Shown here: positions 36,460 through 47,690 of the stretch, one piece after another
Position numbering within the stretch: the stretch's first letter is position 1
How the letters are laid out: every line of letters begins with the position of its first letter
NCBI GenBank assembly: GCA_051453625.1
Contig: JBOZIK010000001.1
Location: 158,222,798 to 158,286,797, forward strand
Direction: 5' to 3'
Length of the DNA: 64,000 nt
From: Welwitschia mirabilis
Taxonomy: Eukaryota > Gnetophyta > Gnetopsida > Welwitschiales
Notes under the pieces: generated by a model
The model's input: only the letters and a program-made list of their open reading frames with translations
Database searches by the model: none
What the model was told of the DNA's origin: nothing
Program-made: the position numbers and the translations under genes

Positions 36460-37760
36460 CAATGTTGCCATTAGACCTAACTAGTACTACTAACCTCATT
36501 ACATCAAAACCCTCCAAAATTTAAAAAAATCTTTCTTTGAATCCCTAAACTCTTTTTAATATCGAGCCTCTTGTAAAACCTCATAATGAATTATATGAAC
36601 CATTTTTAGAAACTTCACCTGGATTAGGGACATGATCCTTTTAGCAGATTATATGAAATATCTTCTAAACCACAAATGAATCTTAGCATTAAAAGGGCAT
36701 CTTTCTATGGGAATTATAAGAATCCTTACAATTTTTTTAATCACGTTGAATCCAAAAAAACTTTAGGAGATTATATTTAACCTAAGAAAACTGTAAGGAA
36801 TTACCTTCAACCTAAATACTTACATATCCCATCATCTTGTCAATATCCTCTATCTTTCCCTAATAACAACTCATATTATCTTTAATACCTAAAGCTCCCT
36901 CCATACATAGTTAAACATCCTTATAACCCTAAGTTTAAAAATCCTTACTTTCAATTAGAGTCTGATTCTATGATTTCTACCATCTCTCACAAAAATTATT
37001 TCTTATCATCTTATCAAGTTCCTTCATCTTCTCATAAATACAGTTTATATTTTAAAATGCACTAACCTTCTTTATCTAATCCATTAAAAGAAACACTAAA
37101 AAACTCATGGCATCTCAAGTCCAAATTCTTCAACAAATTTAGTAGATTCCCATCCATGTTCTTTATTGTTTAAAACATTAAAAGTATGAAGAGCCTACTA
37201 TATTTATTGAACCAAATCCTAGGAGTCTTAAAATACTAGAAATAATTGACACTAGTTAAATATCTGATACCCAAGTCATGCCCTTTAAGAATAACAAAGA
37301 AGCCAATGAGAAAATTTCTAAGAACCTATAAAACAAGCATATATTAAAGGATGCACAATGAATTGAGGAAAGTTAACCACTTAAGGAGAGTCACACATTC
37401 AAGAATAAGTCTTTTGATAAGATTTATAAGAAGAGCAACATTAAAAGAGAACTCTTACAAGATCCATCTTATGTAGAACCTTTACATTCTTCTTAACAAC
37501 TTCATAAGTCAACCATTTCATCTTCATCTTTATGTTTTAAGTAAGATTCAAGCCTTAATGAAGAATAGAAACCTTCTTTACTAGTAAAATCATCTTCTAA
37601 TAATTTTCTTAATGAACATTCACATTCTCTAATGGTTTTCAACTCACTTTTATCTTTATCTCAAAATGATGTCTTGCATGAGTTATTAAGCAAGAATAAA
37701 CAACCTAAAGGATGGACTATTTTTAACTTTAAACACATAAATATTACTATTTATACTAAT
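36460..37760 (+). pseudogene. E2 gag-like N-terminal region, broken
   Basis: Plus-strand remains with frequent stops: near 36740-36830 KKTLGDYI, then KKTVRNYLQPKYLHIPS. This resembles the RTLRDY(L/M)-P motif near the start of Athila-type gag proteins. Downstream pieces are rich in Ser, Pro, Tyr and Lys, with no clear capsid core. Codon content (many CCT, TCT, AAT) differs from the neighbouring LTR DNA, which supports a coding origin. Confidence 0.45.
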
Positions 37761-37956
37761 GTTCTTTAAAATTTTATAAACTCATGTATGAAATTCTAAA
37801 GGGTTTTCCTCCTTTCTTATGATCCATCATCCAAACTTTACTTTCATTTCCTTAAAACTTCATTTATAAATCACATTGAAAAATCCCTTTTAGGTTTTTT
37901 AATACCTTTAGATTAGATTTATGATGGAAAAATTTAAAAACATTTTTTCTTGATGG

Positions 37957-37977
37957 TCTCTCTCTCTCTCTCTCTCT
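37957..37977. repeat. (TC)n microsatellite
   Basis: About ten TC units. Confidence 0.9.
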
Positions 37978-39570
37978 GAAAACCATCTAAACACTATCAC
38001 CTATACATTCATCACCTTAAACCCTTTTACCTAGATAATTTCAAATTCCAACCATTTCATAAAATAAGCCATCATTGCCTTAAATAGTATAATTCATCTC
38101 TTCTAACATGTAACCACCTCATAAGACTCATCAATCATCCATCACGTCTATTCATGCATGAGCTTACAAGGCTTGATAACCCTGGGTAATCATCCTTAAC
38201 AAATAAACCACTAATAAGTAATCATCTTATTAGTATAAGTTTAGTTAGAATTTAAGTGCTCTTGTATTATTCAAGGAAATATTATACTTATTTTTGAGTT
38301 ATCTTATCAAGTATAGTTTCACTTAAGTTCTCTAATCTTGAAAAATGTGGTTAACAAAATGTGGAATCTACCTTTATATTATACCTTTTGTTTTTAAGTA
38401 TTTTATGGGGATAAGATATTTTTTTAATTAGGCTAATGAATAAATGAACTCTTTTATGTGCATTGAAAAATGGTGAATATGAAAAGTAAAAATCTAAAAA
38501 AATTAAAATATCTCTTCTCCAAAAGCATGTTTTATTGTAATCAATTAATTGGATTTAGTTAACTACATTGAATCTATGAACAGTTACTAGTAATAAAGTC
38601 TAATGATCTACTTATGACATGATCAACTACATTGGAGCTATAAATGCTCACTAGTAATGCAGCATTAATTTCTTTAAAAAACAACATATGTAAATCTATT
38701 TGTAAAAAAAACCAATAACACTGAATACTCAATATGATCTAGATTCTTGAAACAAGGAATATATATGATTATGGAAAAGGTAAATTATAAAAGAAAGAGT
38801 GGGATTTGGAGATTATCTTGTGTTTACTTATTTTAACATTTGTACATGATAATTTTTTAACTGATTTTTAGAATTTTACAAGTTTACTTAATGGATATCT
38901 TACTTTTTTTACATTTTAATCCATTAAAATAAAAATAAATTTAAAAAAATTTAATAAAATGGCTATTAACTTAAGTCTTATTCATAAGGATTTATGGTTG
39001 ATGTTTATTAACTATTGAATTTTATGTTCATTTCACCCATTTTTATATCCAATTTTACCACTTTATCTTATGAGAAAATAGATCCAAAAACATTGTTGTA
39101 CTTTTTTTGAAGTAATCTTTTGATCCATGTCCTAATCCATGACTAACAAATTCAAGCTATTGATGAAATTAGACAAGCTTATAACCCTTGGTCATGCTCA
39201 TTTCTATAAAAACCTATAATCCTCCTTGTGTTTTCACTGTTATCGTAATCTAAGCTCTTCATCCATGCCACTCTCTAGCCCTCAGCTAAGTTCTGACTAC
39301 ATTATTTATAAAGAGTTGGTACTACTACCTATTTCCATTAGTGTTGCTTGCCTTTTCATATAACTCAAGTCCAATCTTAACTCTTATCTCTCTTTAGTAC
39401 TTACTAATTCACTATGTCATAGGGTAAGTTTTGTAAAATTAATTTTTAGTCCATCTTTTGATTTATTTCGTGAATCTCATTTTTAATGCATTTCTCAAAT
39501 CTAACATTGAATTCCTTTCCTTTATCTCTTCTTCTCTCTATTATTCTTCTTTTTTCTCTTTGTTCTCTTT
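37978..39570 (+). other. E2 internal region without recognised gene
   Basis: AT-rich, stop-rich sequence between the gag-like part and the second ORF. The second half (39100-39560) is less AT-rich and may be decayed coding sequence, but no motif is visible. Confidence 0.4.
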
Positions 39571-40260
39571 CTAATTTTTCAAAAAATGAATGAAAGACAA
39601 GTATCCTTCACTAAAGAAGGAATTTTTTGCTCATTTTTAAACATGTACGTTGTACTCCACTTAGCAAGGATTAAAACTAGGGGATGGAACTACTTGCTAA
39701 AAGAGGCCAATGCATTTTACTACCATAAATAGGTGCTTAAATTTTATAAAAATGATACATTTAATGATGAATACCCTTAGTTAATCCATTCTCATATACA
39801 CTACACTTTCTTTTCAATTTATTTAGTTGATTTTAAAGTTGTTTTAAGGGTAGAACATTTTGATCATTTTCCATTTAATTTAGTAAGAACTTTAGAATAT
39901 TATTATCATGCCTTAGATGTAGAATATGGACTCAACAAACAAGAAGTTTTAACTTGTGATTTTATACATAAAAATCAACTTCCTTTATTTTTCTTTATCA
40001 TCCATAATGTCCTACACACTTCACATGTCACAAATGTCTATAGTAGCCACTTAGACCTTATTACATTTATCTAGAAAGACTGACTTTTTGACATTACTAA
40101 ATTTCTATTTGAAACCATCATAAACCACATAGGACATAAGAGTAACCTTTCATTGTCCTTCCTTATTTTTGACGTTATCCATGATAATCCATACTAAACC
40201 TTAAATTGTAAATGTTGGAAGAGAGCTCACATTGACACCATTACACCCCAAAAAATAACC
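39571..40260 (+). pseudogene. E2 ORF like 'plant transposon protein' domain, broken
   Basis: From an ATG at 39586 the frame reads FTKEGIFCSFLNMY, RIKTRGWNYLLKEANAFYYH, a stop, VLKFYKNDTFNDEYP, a stop, then VDFKVVLRVEHFDHFPFN, EVLTCDFIHKNQLPLFFF and later FLFETIINHIGHK and LSLSFLIFDVI. The pattern RGW..L......Y..(L/V)V..FY.N, a middle part with a small Cys/hydrophobic core, and a late LPFP.LI-like segment recalls the plant 'putative plant transposon protein' domain often found beside Athila-type elements. The true function of that domain is unknown. At least four in-frame stops. A domain of similar pattern occurs in the copia element at 61687-62599. Confidence 0.5.
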
Positions 40261-41046
40261 CAAGTCTAAAAGTGTAAAAATATAGATTGTGTCCTAGGGT
40301 AATAGCAATAGTATTATCAAGAGTAGCAGCAACCTAAGAAAGAAGAATAAATACTACCTAACCATTCTTCTATTCATACTATTACTCCATATGTCACTTC
40401 ACGTGTACCTCCAATAACTTGATGTAAAGTAGAGAGCCTCTTAGAGAAACTTCTCATTTTTATCCCTCTTCTTCGCTTTTTAATCCTTTACATTCTTCCT
40501 TTCTTTCTTCTAGTGAAACATTTCTTAAATAGGTGCCATAAGAACATAAGACTTGGATCAACAAACTATGTGAGAAAAATGACAAGGATTGACAAATGCC
40601 AAAAGGCATCTTACATAAGTAGTCTAACATGAATGAAAAATTAGAAATATTAGTTTGTCATAGACATTCATTTGGTTAAATCTACACTTTCTCTTGTATG
40701 CATGCTAGGCTAACTTTTGCATTGAATTATTTTACATTAAACTATCTTACTAGTTTATAGTAAAAATCCATGTAACGAAAATAGTTCTTTTTAAAACTTT
40801 AGCATTAGTTAAAATTTGTATAAAACTTTTCTATCTTCTAAACTTTAAGGATAAAGTTCAGCTTTGATTATGAGGTATGACATTTATTTTTGAAGACTTT
40901 TTCTAATTTTGATGTCTAATTTTTAAAAAATTAATCAAAAATTTTTGAAAGTTGTATCATTTTCATACTTGAATATTTTTCTTTAAAATTTTTCCATGTC
41001 ATTTCTTTCTTAGGCTTTTTGTTAAGAGTCTAGCAAATTTCTAGTT
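40261..41046 (+). other. E2 3' internal region
   Basis: Begins with CAA/GTA/GCA-type remains near 40280-40420 that look like a decayed repetitive coding tail, then AT-rich non-coding DNA up to the right LTR. Confidence 0.4.
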
Positions 41047-41054
41047 AGTGGGTA
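41047..41054 (+). promoter_or_regulatory. Candidate polypurine tract of E2
   Basis: AGTGGGTA directly before the TG start of the right LTR. Short, but in the required place. Confidence 0.4.
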
Positions 41055-42245
41055 TGATAACATGTAAAAATTGACATTGAAACCAAGTATATTTGATTAA
41101 TTTATCTTACATGAAGATATTAATTTAGATATTTTATTATAAAATTATGTCTTCTACTCTTTTTAATGTAATTTTTAAACTTATTCACTTTTCCATGGCA
41201 ATTCTAGGTAAAATACAGCTTTGTAAATAACATGTCAAAATTTGAAGATTATTTAGCTAAAAATGTCAATGCTTCTATCTAGGTCATTAGTGCCATTGGT
41301 GTTTTGGAGAAAAACATTTCAAGAGCTACATTCTGGAGTTGTCTTGAGAAAGTAATCAATTTACATTTATGGGCTTAGACAGTTACAACATCAAACTTTA
41401 ATAAATTATGCAGCTATAAAAGTATTAAATTTCCAATTAAAAAACCTAAAGTATAAGTTTCTAACCTTGGAACCGTAACCCTATTTTTACCTATAAAAAT
41501 GGTTAAGTATCCTAATTTTAGAAAGGCTTTTTAGGAAATCTTTAGGAGGCAAAAATAGTTAGAACTCCTTAGGGAATCAATCATCAACATGACTTTCTAA
41601 GCTCCTTCTTTAGGGGTGTGCTAACTTCAAAGCTAGCTTTAAAAAATCTATATCAATTTTACTTTCTTTCTAAAATGTAATGTGATTTTTGTTTTCCATG
41701 AAATAATAGTTATTAATTCTTGATTTTGAGTTGTAACCAATCTTCTACTTTTGATGCTTAAGTGAGATTATATTATTGACTTCTTTCATTACTACTAGAG
41801 TTTTCTAAGTTTACTTTTGGTTGTAGTTATATCATTTTATGGTTTGAAGCATGTTAGATCTTACTTTTCATGCTTATAAAAGGCTATGACGAACCAAAGT
41901 AACTAAGTAATTCACAAACACTCATGTGCTAAATGAGATTATGTCATCATAACTCGAGCCATCACAACTTAATAATTTGAGCTTTATTTTAGGAATTTAC
42001 ATGATATGATTAAAGTCTAGGTTTGTTATTAAATGATTCAAGCTAGATCTTTGGATTTAGTTCATTTTTCTAATTCACTAGTCAAGCCAAACTCATCGCA
42101 ATTTAAATTTTTGATTTTATTTTAAATAATTACAAGTTTAAAGAACTTTGTATTACCCTTATTTAGTCCTTCCTTGATTTATCTCTATGGAAAAATGACA
42201 TTACGACTTTACTAAAATAAGGGTTTTGATTTATATAAATTGTAA
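41055..42245 (+). repeat. E2 right LTR
   Basis: Aligns with the left LTR from TGATAACATG to TTTATATAAATTGT near 42240. The very end is uncertain: the left LTR continues to TACA, but here the sequence passes into LINE coding sequence after AAATTGTAAAATT. Confidence 0.8.
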
Positions 42246-42249
42246 AATT

Positions 42250-42650
42250 CTGATAGAAATATTAGATGAGACTATAGGCATTAAGTCTAATACCATAAAA
42301 TTAGGAGTTAATAGAATATGTAGCATGATAATTTGGGAATCTAATAAAGATAGACCTAGTAACTATCAGTGGAAAAAGAATGGTTCTAATTAGATTCTAT
42401 GCTTTCATGCACTTAGACCTTCAAATAATTCATTATCTAATATTAATAAAGTAGAAGTAGAATATGAAAATATTTATTTGCCATGAAATGTCCTAGGTCA
42501 CTCAATGTATTTCTATCCTAAGTTAAAGGAACCACTATTCAAAAAATGTGGAATAAAATAGCATTCAAAAAACACATGTAGGATTCAAGCATGTGAAATT
42601 TTTAGCAAATCTAGACACTACAAGGATGATTGTAAACTTATAAAAGATAA
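42250..42650 (+). pseudogene. L-plus ORF1 C-terminal part with zinc knuckles
   Basis: Reads ILDETIGIKSNTIKLGVN, then NINKVEVEYENIYLP (about 42435-42485), followed by two CCHC-type remains: CGIK-stop-HSKNTCR near 42550 and CEIFSKSRHYKDDCKL near 42595-42640, each with one or more Cys or Gly lost. The VEVEYE motif matches L-minus ORF1 at about 30840. The order DUF4283 then knuckles is that of plant LINE ORF1, an RNA-binding protein. Confidence 0.68.
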
Positions 42651-43110
42651 ATAGAGATTCTAATAGGTGAAAAAAGAATAAATCCTATGGTAAAATCAAA
42701 ATAAATGAAAAAGTTATGATACCCAAACAATATGAATAATAAGTGTAAAAAATCAAAAAAGGATCTTAACATAAATGGAAGAAATAATAAAAATATGGAA
42801 GAATATAAGAAATAAGACATTGCTAAACAAGGAAATTAAACATAGTTATCCTTTAAAGACTGAAATCTAGACTCGAAAAATGGACACCCATGAATAACAC
42901 TAAAGGCTTAAATAGAGATAAAGGAAAATATTATTAATAGATTCTAAAAGACTCTAGAAACTTTTCTGAGAAATATAAAAAAAAACATAAAAAAATAATA
43001 GTTACTAATTAAAAGATAAGGGAAATAATAAGGGATCCCAAAATTACTTATTTAAAAGAAATGTTGATAAATTACAAACTTTGAAGTGATTTATTTACAA
43101 GAAAAAATGT
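42651..43110 (+). other. L-plus region between ORF1 and endonuclease
   Basis: A-rich, stop-rich DNA with lysine-rich fragments. Probably the basic end of ORF1 plus the inter-ORF spacer and the start of ORF2, too decayed to divide. Confidence 0.4.
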
Positions 43111-43640
43111 TAGAAATAGTTTATCCTTTAGAGGTTTTCCTTTTAAGTGGAAAATTGTGTTTTATAGTAGTATGGTAATAGTGATTAGTTAACCACGGAA
43201 ATGTTATAGTAATTGAGAGAAATAAATGGTACTAAAATTTCAAAATTAAAGAATCCTTACTAATCATTTATGTAAGCCCTACTAGAAAACTTCTAGACAA
43301 TAGGTTTATGCAGACATTAAGAAGAAGATTCTTAAGAAGAGATATCCATCATTATAGACTTTAATCAAACTAGATTTTCTTAAGAGAGGGAAAAGAAAAT
43401 GTCCTTGAAATGTCATGGGGCAAAAATACTTTGAAGAATTTATAGAGAAGGCAAATTTAAATGACTTAGAGCTCTGTGAAGTATAACTTACATGGTCTAA
43501 CGAGAGAGAAAGGGATAACAAAATCATGTCCAATATAGATAGAGCCCTTATGTTAGATAGGTAACTAAGGAAAGATTTTTTAACTTTAGAAGAAAAGGAA
43601 ATATGGTGCTATAAGCATAGATGAATAATTCTAAGGAAAG
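43111..43640 (+). pseudogene. L-plus AP-type endonuclease, broken
   Basis: SLSFRGFPFKWKI near 43120 precedes IIDFNQTRFS near 43352, matching the GDFN...R catalytic motif (Asp kept). Then, in another frame, FEEFIEKANLNDLELCEV, a stop, LTWSNERERDNK and MSNIDRALMLDR (about 43430-43560) follow the plant LINE pattern F..F(I/V)....L.DL.L.G..(F/Y)TWSN.R......S(R/N)(L/I)DR.L. Frame changes fall between 43390 and 43430. Confidence 0.75.
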
Positions 43641-44075
43641 GATGATAAGAGGTAAAAAGAATCAATTCTACATTAAGAATAACTAGATATGGGAATCAAA
43701 TGATAGAAAGTATGATTGAAAAAATGATGGTAGAGGGAAACGAAAACTTGATACACATTATAGAAGAAATGCTAATAAATATAAAAATCAACTTCAAAAA
43801 TGGGATAATAAGAGGTATACTAGATAAGAGAAAAGACATTAAAGAGAAAATTATAGATATTTAGCTCAAACAAAAACAAGAAGAAGTTCTAAAATAACAA
43901 AAATTAAAAAGTATTCAAATTACATAAGGCTAAATTTCAAAAAACATATATATTAAAAGCTAAGATCTAGCATAACTTAGCTTAAATAAGGTGATAAGAG
44001 CATAGTAATAAGAGTGGAACGAAATTTGTGAGAATATAAGGAAACTCAAAGTATGAGATGTATTCCTATTAAATG
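43641..44075 (+). other. L-plus endonuclease-RT linker
   Basis: A/G-rich remains, rich in Lys and Glu, the usual charged linker of LINE ORF2. No motif. Confidence 0.4.
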
Positions 44076-45440
44076 TTGAAAGGGCCAAAATATTATGAGG
44101 GATTTACAAGAGGAAGAAGTGAAGAAAGCTTTAGATAATATGAAAAAATAATAAGATTTTAGATCTTAATGAATGAAGAGTAGAGGCCTTTAAAGAGATT
44201 TCAAATAAGAAATAATTTTAAAAAAACAAAATAATAAAGGCATAGTCATGATTTGCAAAAAGAAGAATTCATTAGAAGTGAAAGATTTTAGACCATATAA
44301 GTATATAATTTCACTCATAGGAGTTTTTCTGAAGTTTTAATTTCTATACTAAGGCCTTTTCTATCTTCAATAGCTTGATTAAACGAAGCTAATTTTTTGC
44401 CCTTTAGAATCATATAATATTAGATGATTATTAACAATGAAATTTTCTATTTATTAAAAAAATTCTAGAAAGGCGTTTTGCTTCTTGAAATTAGACATTT
44501 CAAAAGCTTATGACTCAATAGCCTAGAATGGTTTGGAAGACTTTGTTATAAAACATGTTTTAATAAAAAATTTTATTAATGAATATGTAGGAGTCTGTCC
44601 ACTTCACTCTAAAACTACATGAATAACAACACAAATATTGTAAAGTAATAAAAGAACTTAAGAAGGTGATTCCATTATCATCCTACCGTTTTGTCAGTTA
44701 TGGATTACAAAACTATTTATGGTGAGCAAGAGTGAAGAGAATAAAATTTCATAGAGAAATGATATCATGCAATCATTTTTTACATAACACTTCCATTTGT
44801 ATTCAACTAGATATAAGAGGTGTTGCAGCTACTAAAAAAGGCTACAATAATTTCTAAATATATAGGTATAGAGATGAATTAGAGAAATTCTAATGTTTAC
44901 TTCTTAAATACTTACTTGAATACTTAGAACTATATCATAAGAATCCTAAATATTTTGAAAGAAAAGTATAAAGACTTATATCTTGGCATTTTGTTTTCTA
45001 AATGGTAGAGAATAAATATGTGAAGTAATTTAATCCAAAAGATTAAAAATAAATATAATAACTAAGAGATAATGTTTTTATCTAATAAAGCTAAAATTAT
45101 TCTAGCTTAGTATTGTCTCAACTTTGTTGCTAGATATGGTACTTAAATGGATTTCTTTTAAAAAAGATAAAAATTAAATGGAATCATATAATTAGAAACT
45201 TTATTTGATCAAGGGAGAAAGGGGATAGTCATTTTTACATATTAAAATGAAGTAGTATCACCAAATCCATAGAGTCTAGAGAATGAAAAATCTACAATGT
45301 AGAAGATATAATCTTAGCCACTCAGAGAAAGATTCTAGCCAAACTAGAGTAAGAAGAAAAGATGCCTTAAATTAACTTGATCAAAAGGAAGTATAGTGGG
45401 TGGAAGTCCAAAAGACAAAATTTCCCTTTTTCAAAAGAAA
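44076..45440 (+). pseudogene. L-plus reverse transcriptase, broken
   Basis: DLQEEEVKKALDNMKK near 44100 starts the domain. VKDFRPYKYIISLIGVFLK near 44280-44335 matches DFRPIxLxxxxxK. CFLKLDISKAYDS near 44480-44515 is motif A with its Asp kept. Beyond 44600 the frame becomes very poor and I could not find a convincing FADD motif C, although K-rich pieces near 45050-45250 fit the thumb region (LSNKAKIILA). It would copy LINE RNA directly at the nicked target. Confidence 0.75.
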
Positions 45441-46000
45441 TGATAAATTGGAAAATTAGTAAGGAAAGATATTTTTTTGGCATTTAAATTCCTATCACAT
45501 TTATTTTTGGTATTATGTTATAAATGGTAAACAAAAAGAGGAGATGACTCATATGTCTTAATAAATATAGGGTGAAAACCTATTTCTAAATCCAACTAAT
45601 CCAAATTGAGGAAATCAAGGCTAATAATCTAATAAATAAGTTAGAGAGATTCATAAAGAAGATGCACTTAACTTAAAAAGATAATCTAGACATGCAGTGT
45701 TTGGATGGAGGAAAAACAACAAGTTAAAAAAATTAATGATTAAAAAATATGATAGAAATGTGGAAATTAAGAGGATATAGATGGATAGCATCATCAAAAA
45801 GTTTATCATTTTAAAGTGGTTCATCAACAATGGTAGCACAATAATAAGATGAAACTATAGCAAAAGGAATTATGTGTTAGCATGATATGCCACACTTGCA
45901 GAAGAAGGGGGAAAAACAATTTAACATTTTCATGCTTCTTTATAGAAGAGGTGTAGGAGAAATTACTACATGTACAAGCATTCTATGAGGGTATTAAATT
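45441..46000 (+). pseudogene. L-plus zinc motif after RT
   Basis: Near 45880-45980 it reads CHTCRRRGKNNLTFSCFFIE, then EKLLHV, which resembles the reverse-transcriptase zinc-binding region of plant LINEs (C.xC......HL...C.....W..). Upstream there is a poor A-rich stretch. Confidence 0.5.
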
Positions 46001-46440
46001 GATAGCCATGGGTGCTTTTCTATGATATGAACTAGATAACCTTGAGAAATTCAAGAGGCATGAAGCCTTTTAGGCTACATTCGTACCATGAAGTGGTATA
46101 AGATTACCATACTAAAGGGTGATCACCATATAAAAGGGTGACCCCTTCTTACATATTAAGATTTAATAGTCAAATCACTAAAGATTAGAGTAAAGAGAAG
46201 TATTATCCTAGCTTTTATTAGTTATAATGGTGTTGATGATTTGTTAGAATTAAAGGCCCCTATGCTTAAAGGACTCACATTCAAAAAATGGAGTTAAATG
46301 AAGAATGAACAATTAACAGTAGAATTTGTAGAGAAGTTCTTCATATAGGATCAAAACCATTGCAAGCTTAAAGACTTGCATTTTATTTTTCTTCTCAAGA
46401 AGGCATATAAACATTTCTAATTTTCTTGTTGGAATAAGTA
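46001..46440 (+). pseudogene. L-plus C-terminal block shared with L-minus
   Basis: At about 46235-46400 the frame reads DDLLELKAPMLKGLTFKKW, then LTVEFVEKFFI, a stop, DQNHCKLKDLHFIFLLKKA. The second half matches AIEFINKYLIQDGNHANLKG of L-minus in the same relative place. This looks like a genuine C-terminal extension of the ORF2 protein in this LINE family. I do not recognise the domain. Confidence 0.55.
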
Positions 46441-47690
46441 GGAAAGCATTCAAGCCTAATTCTACACTTAAAATGTTTTGTATCTAGTATAAAGTCGGAG
46501 GAACCCAAATAGTAGGAGTAGTAAGAAAATAGAGATGAGAGTGAGTGGCTCTAGGATAAGTAGGACTAGGATGAAGAACAAGTAAAAGCATTAGAAACGC
46601 AAGGAAAACAATAGCAGTTTCAGTAACTAGAAGGGGAAAGAAGGAAGATGAGATAAAGAGCCCTACCAACAACAATAATAATTTTGAGAAGCATGTATAA
46701 GAATCTAGAGAGAGAAAAAGAAAAGGTCTTGAGAACCTTAAAAACAATGAAAATCGAAATAACAAATAAAAAATAAGAATCATAATTTCAAAGTCAAAGG
46801 AAAAGAAAACCTCAAAAAGAGTCTCTTGCCAAAGATAGCAATCTTCCATAGGGGAACAAGAAATAAAGTCATTTTTACACCTTCTTGGATGTAGAATCAA
46901 ATCCTATTTTATAAATATTTCTTCTAGTTAAGAATATGATTTTAAGAGTAAAAATTTAAAGGAAGACTGAGACCTTCTTAAGGATAGCTCTAAGGGAGAA
47001 AATTTGATAAGAACAAAAGAAAAAAAAAAAATCAAAGAAACCATAAAAAAGAAAAAAGCTAGAAAAGTAAAAGGAAAAAGGGATAATCAATTATAATTAG
47101 CAACAATATCATCAAATAATAAAGGGTGCAAGTTGGAGGGATAATAGTACTAGCAACACAAGAAGTATCACTACCACCACCAACAATGACAACACTATTA
47201 GCATCAAGTTAATCAAAGTGGCAGCAATAGAAACAGCAGTACCAGTACTAAGGTTAATAGTACCCACAACAACAACATGAATAACAGTAGAACCGTAAGC
47301 ATAATTAGGAAAAGCAAGAGTGTAAAGACTAATATGCTATTTTAGGAATTCCTCCCATTGCTAGCAAAGCTAAAATAAAGAACTCTTATACAAAATCTAT
47401 TTTGAAATGGCATCCTAACAAAAATTCTAAAAATAAAGTTTATGTAGCAAAGAGAATAAGGATGTCAATAATGCCAAGGAGGTGCTTATTAGTCTTACCT
47501 TACAAATAGTATTTGACAATGAATATGGGAGTAGAAACTCAGAACTTTAATGTTAAATTCTCCTTTTGTTGTTATTTTGTTGTCTGCATAGTATTCTTAA
47601 TAGAAGGTTTTGTTGTATTAATAGGTGGATGGATCTCCCCTCACTAAGAACTTATATAACATTTTAATAAAAGTAATAAATATGACCAAC
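46441..47690 (+). other. L-plus Ser/Lys-rich tail and 3' end
   Basis: 46480-47100 is A/G-rich with Ser/Lys/Asn/Arg-rich fragments. 47155-47290 is rich in ACA/ACC/GCA triplets (Thr/Ala/Asn/Gln in one frame). The 3' untranslated part ends about 47660-47690 with GGTGGATGGATCTCCCCTC and an ATAAAA-rich end, similar to plant LINE ends. The minus-strand open frame at 46484-46900 is a shadow of this biased composition. Confidence 0.45.

Larger units (their letters stand above)
34633..42245 (+). mobile_element. E2: non-autonomous gypsy-type LTR element
   Basis: A 7.6-kb element with two similar LTRs of about 1.2 kb (34633-35834 and 41055-42245), a tRNA-Asp type primer site, a gag-like region and one further degenerate ORF. 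I see no protease, RT, RNase H or integrase, so it resembles a large retrotransposon derivative that depended on a related autonomous element. The third LTR of this family at 55345-56757 has its own primer site. It lies exactly where the plus-strand LINE lacks the first part of ORF1, so it probably inserted into that LINE. I could not find a clean target duplication. Confidence 0.75.
42246..47690 (+). mobile_element. L-plus: L1-type LINE, plus strand
   Basis: A degenerate LINE of the same family as L-minus, in opposite orientation: ORF1 C-terminus, endonuclease, RT, zinc motif, shared C-terminal block, Ser/Lys-rich tail and 3' end near TTTTAATAAAAGTAATAAAT (about 47660-47680). The first part of ORF1 is missing on this side of E2. 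All frames are broken. Confidence 0.72.

Noticed and set aside
46484-46900. 138-codon minus-strand ORF rich in Phe, Leu and Ser
   Set aside because: It is antisense to an A/G-rich LINE tail. Such DNA has few stops on the opposite strand, and the protein looks like translated TTC/TCT repeats.
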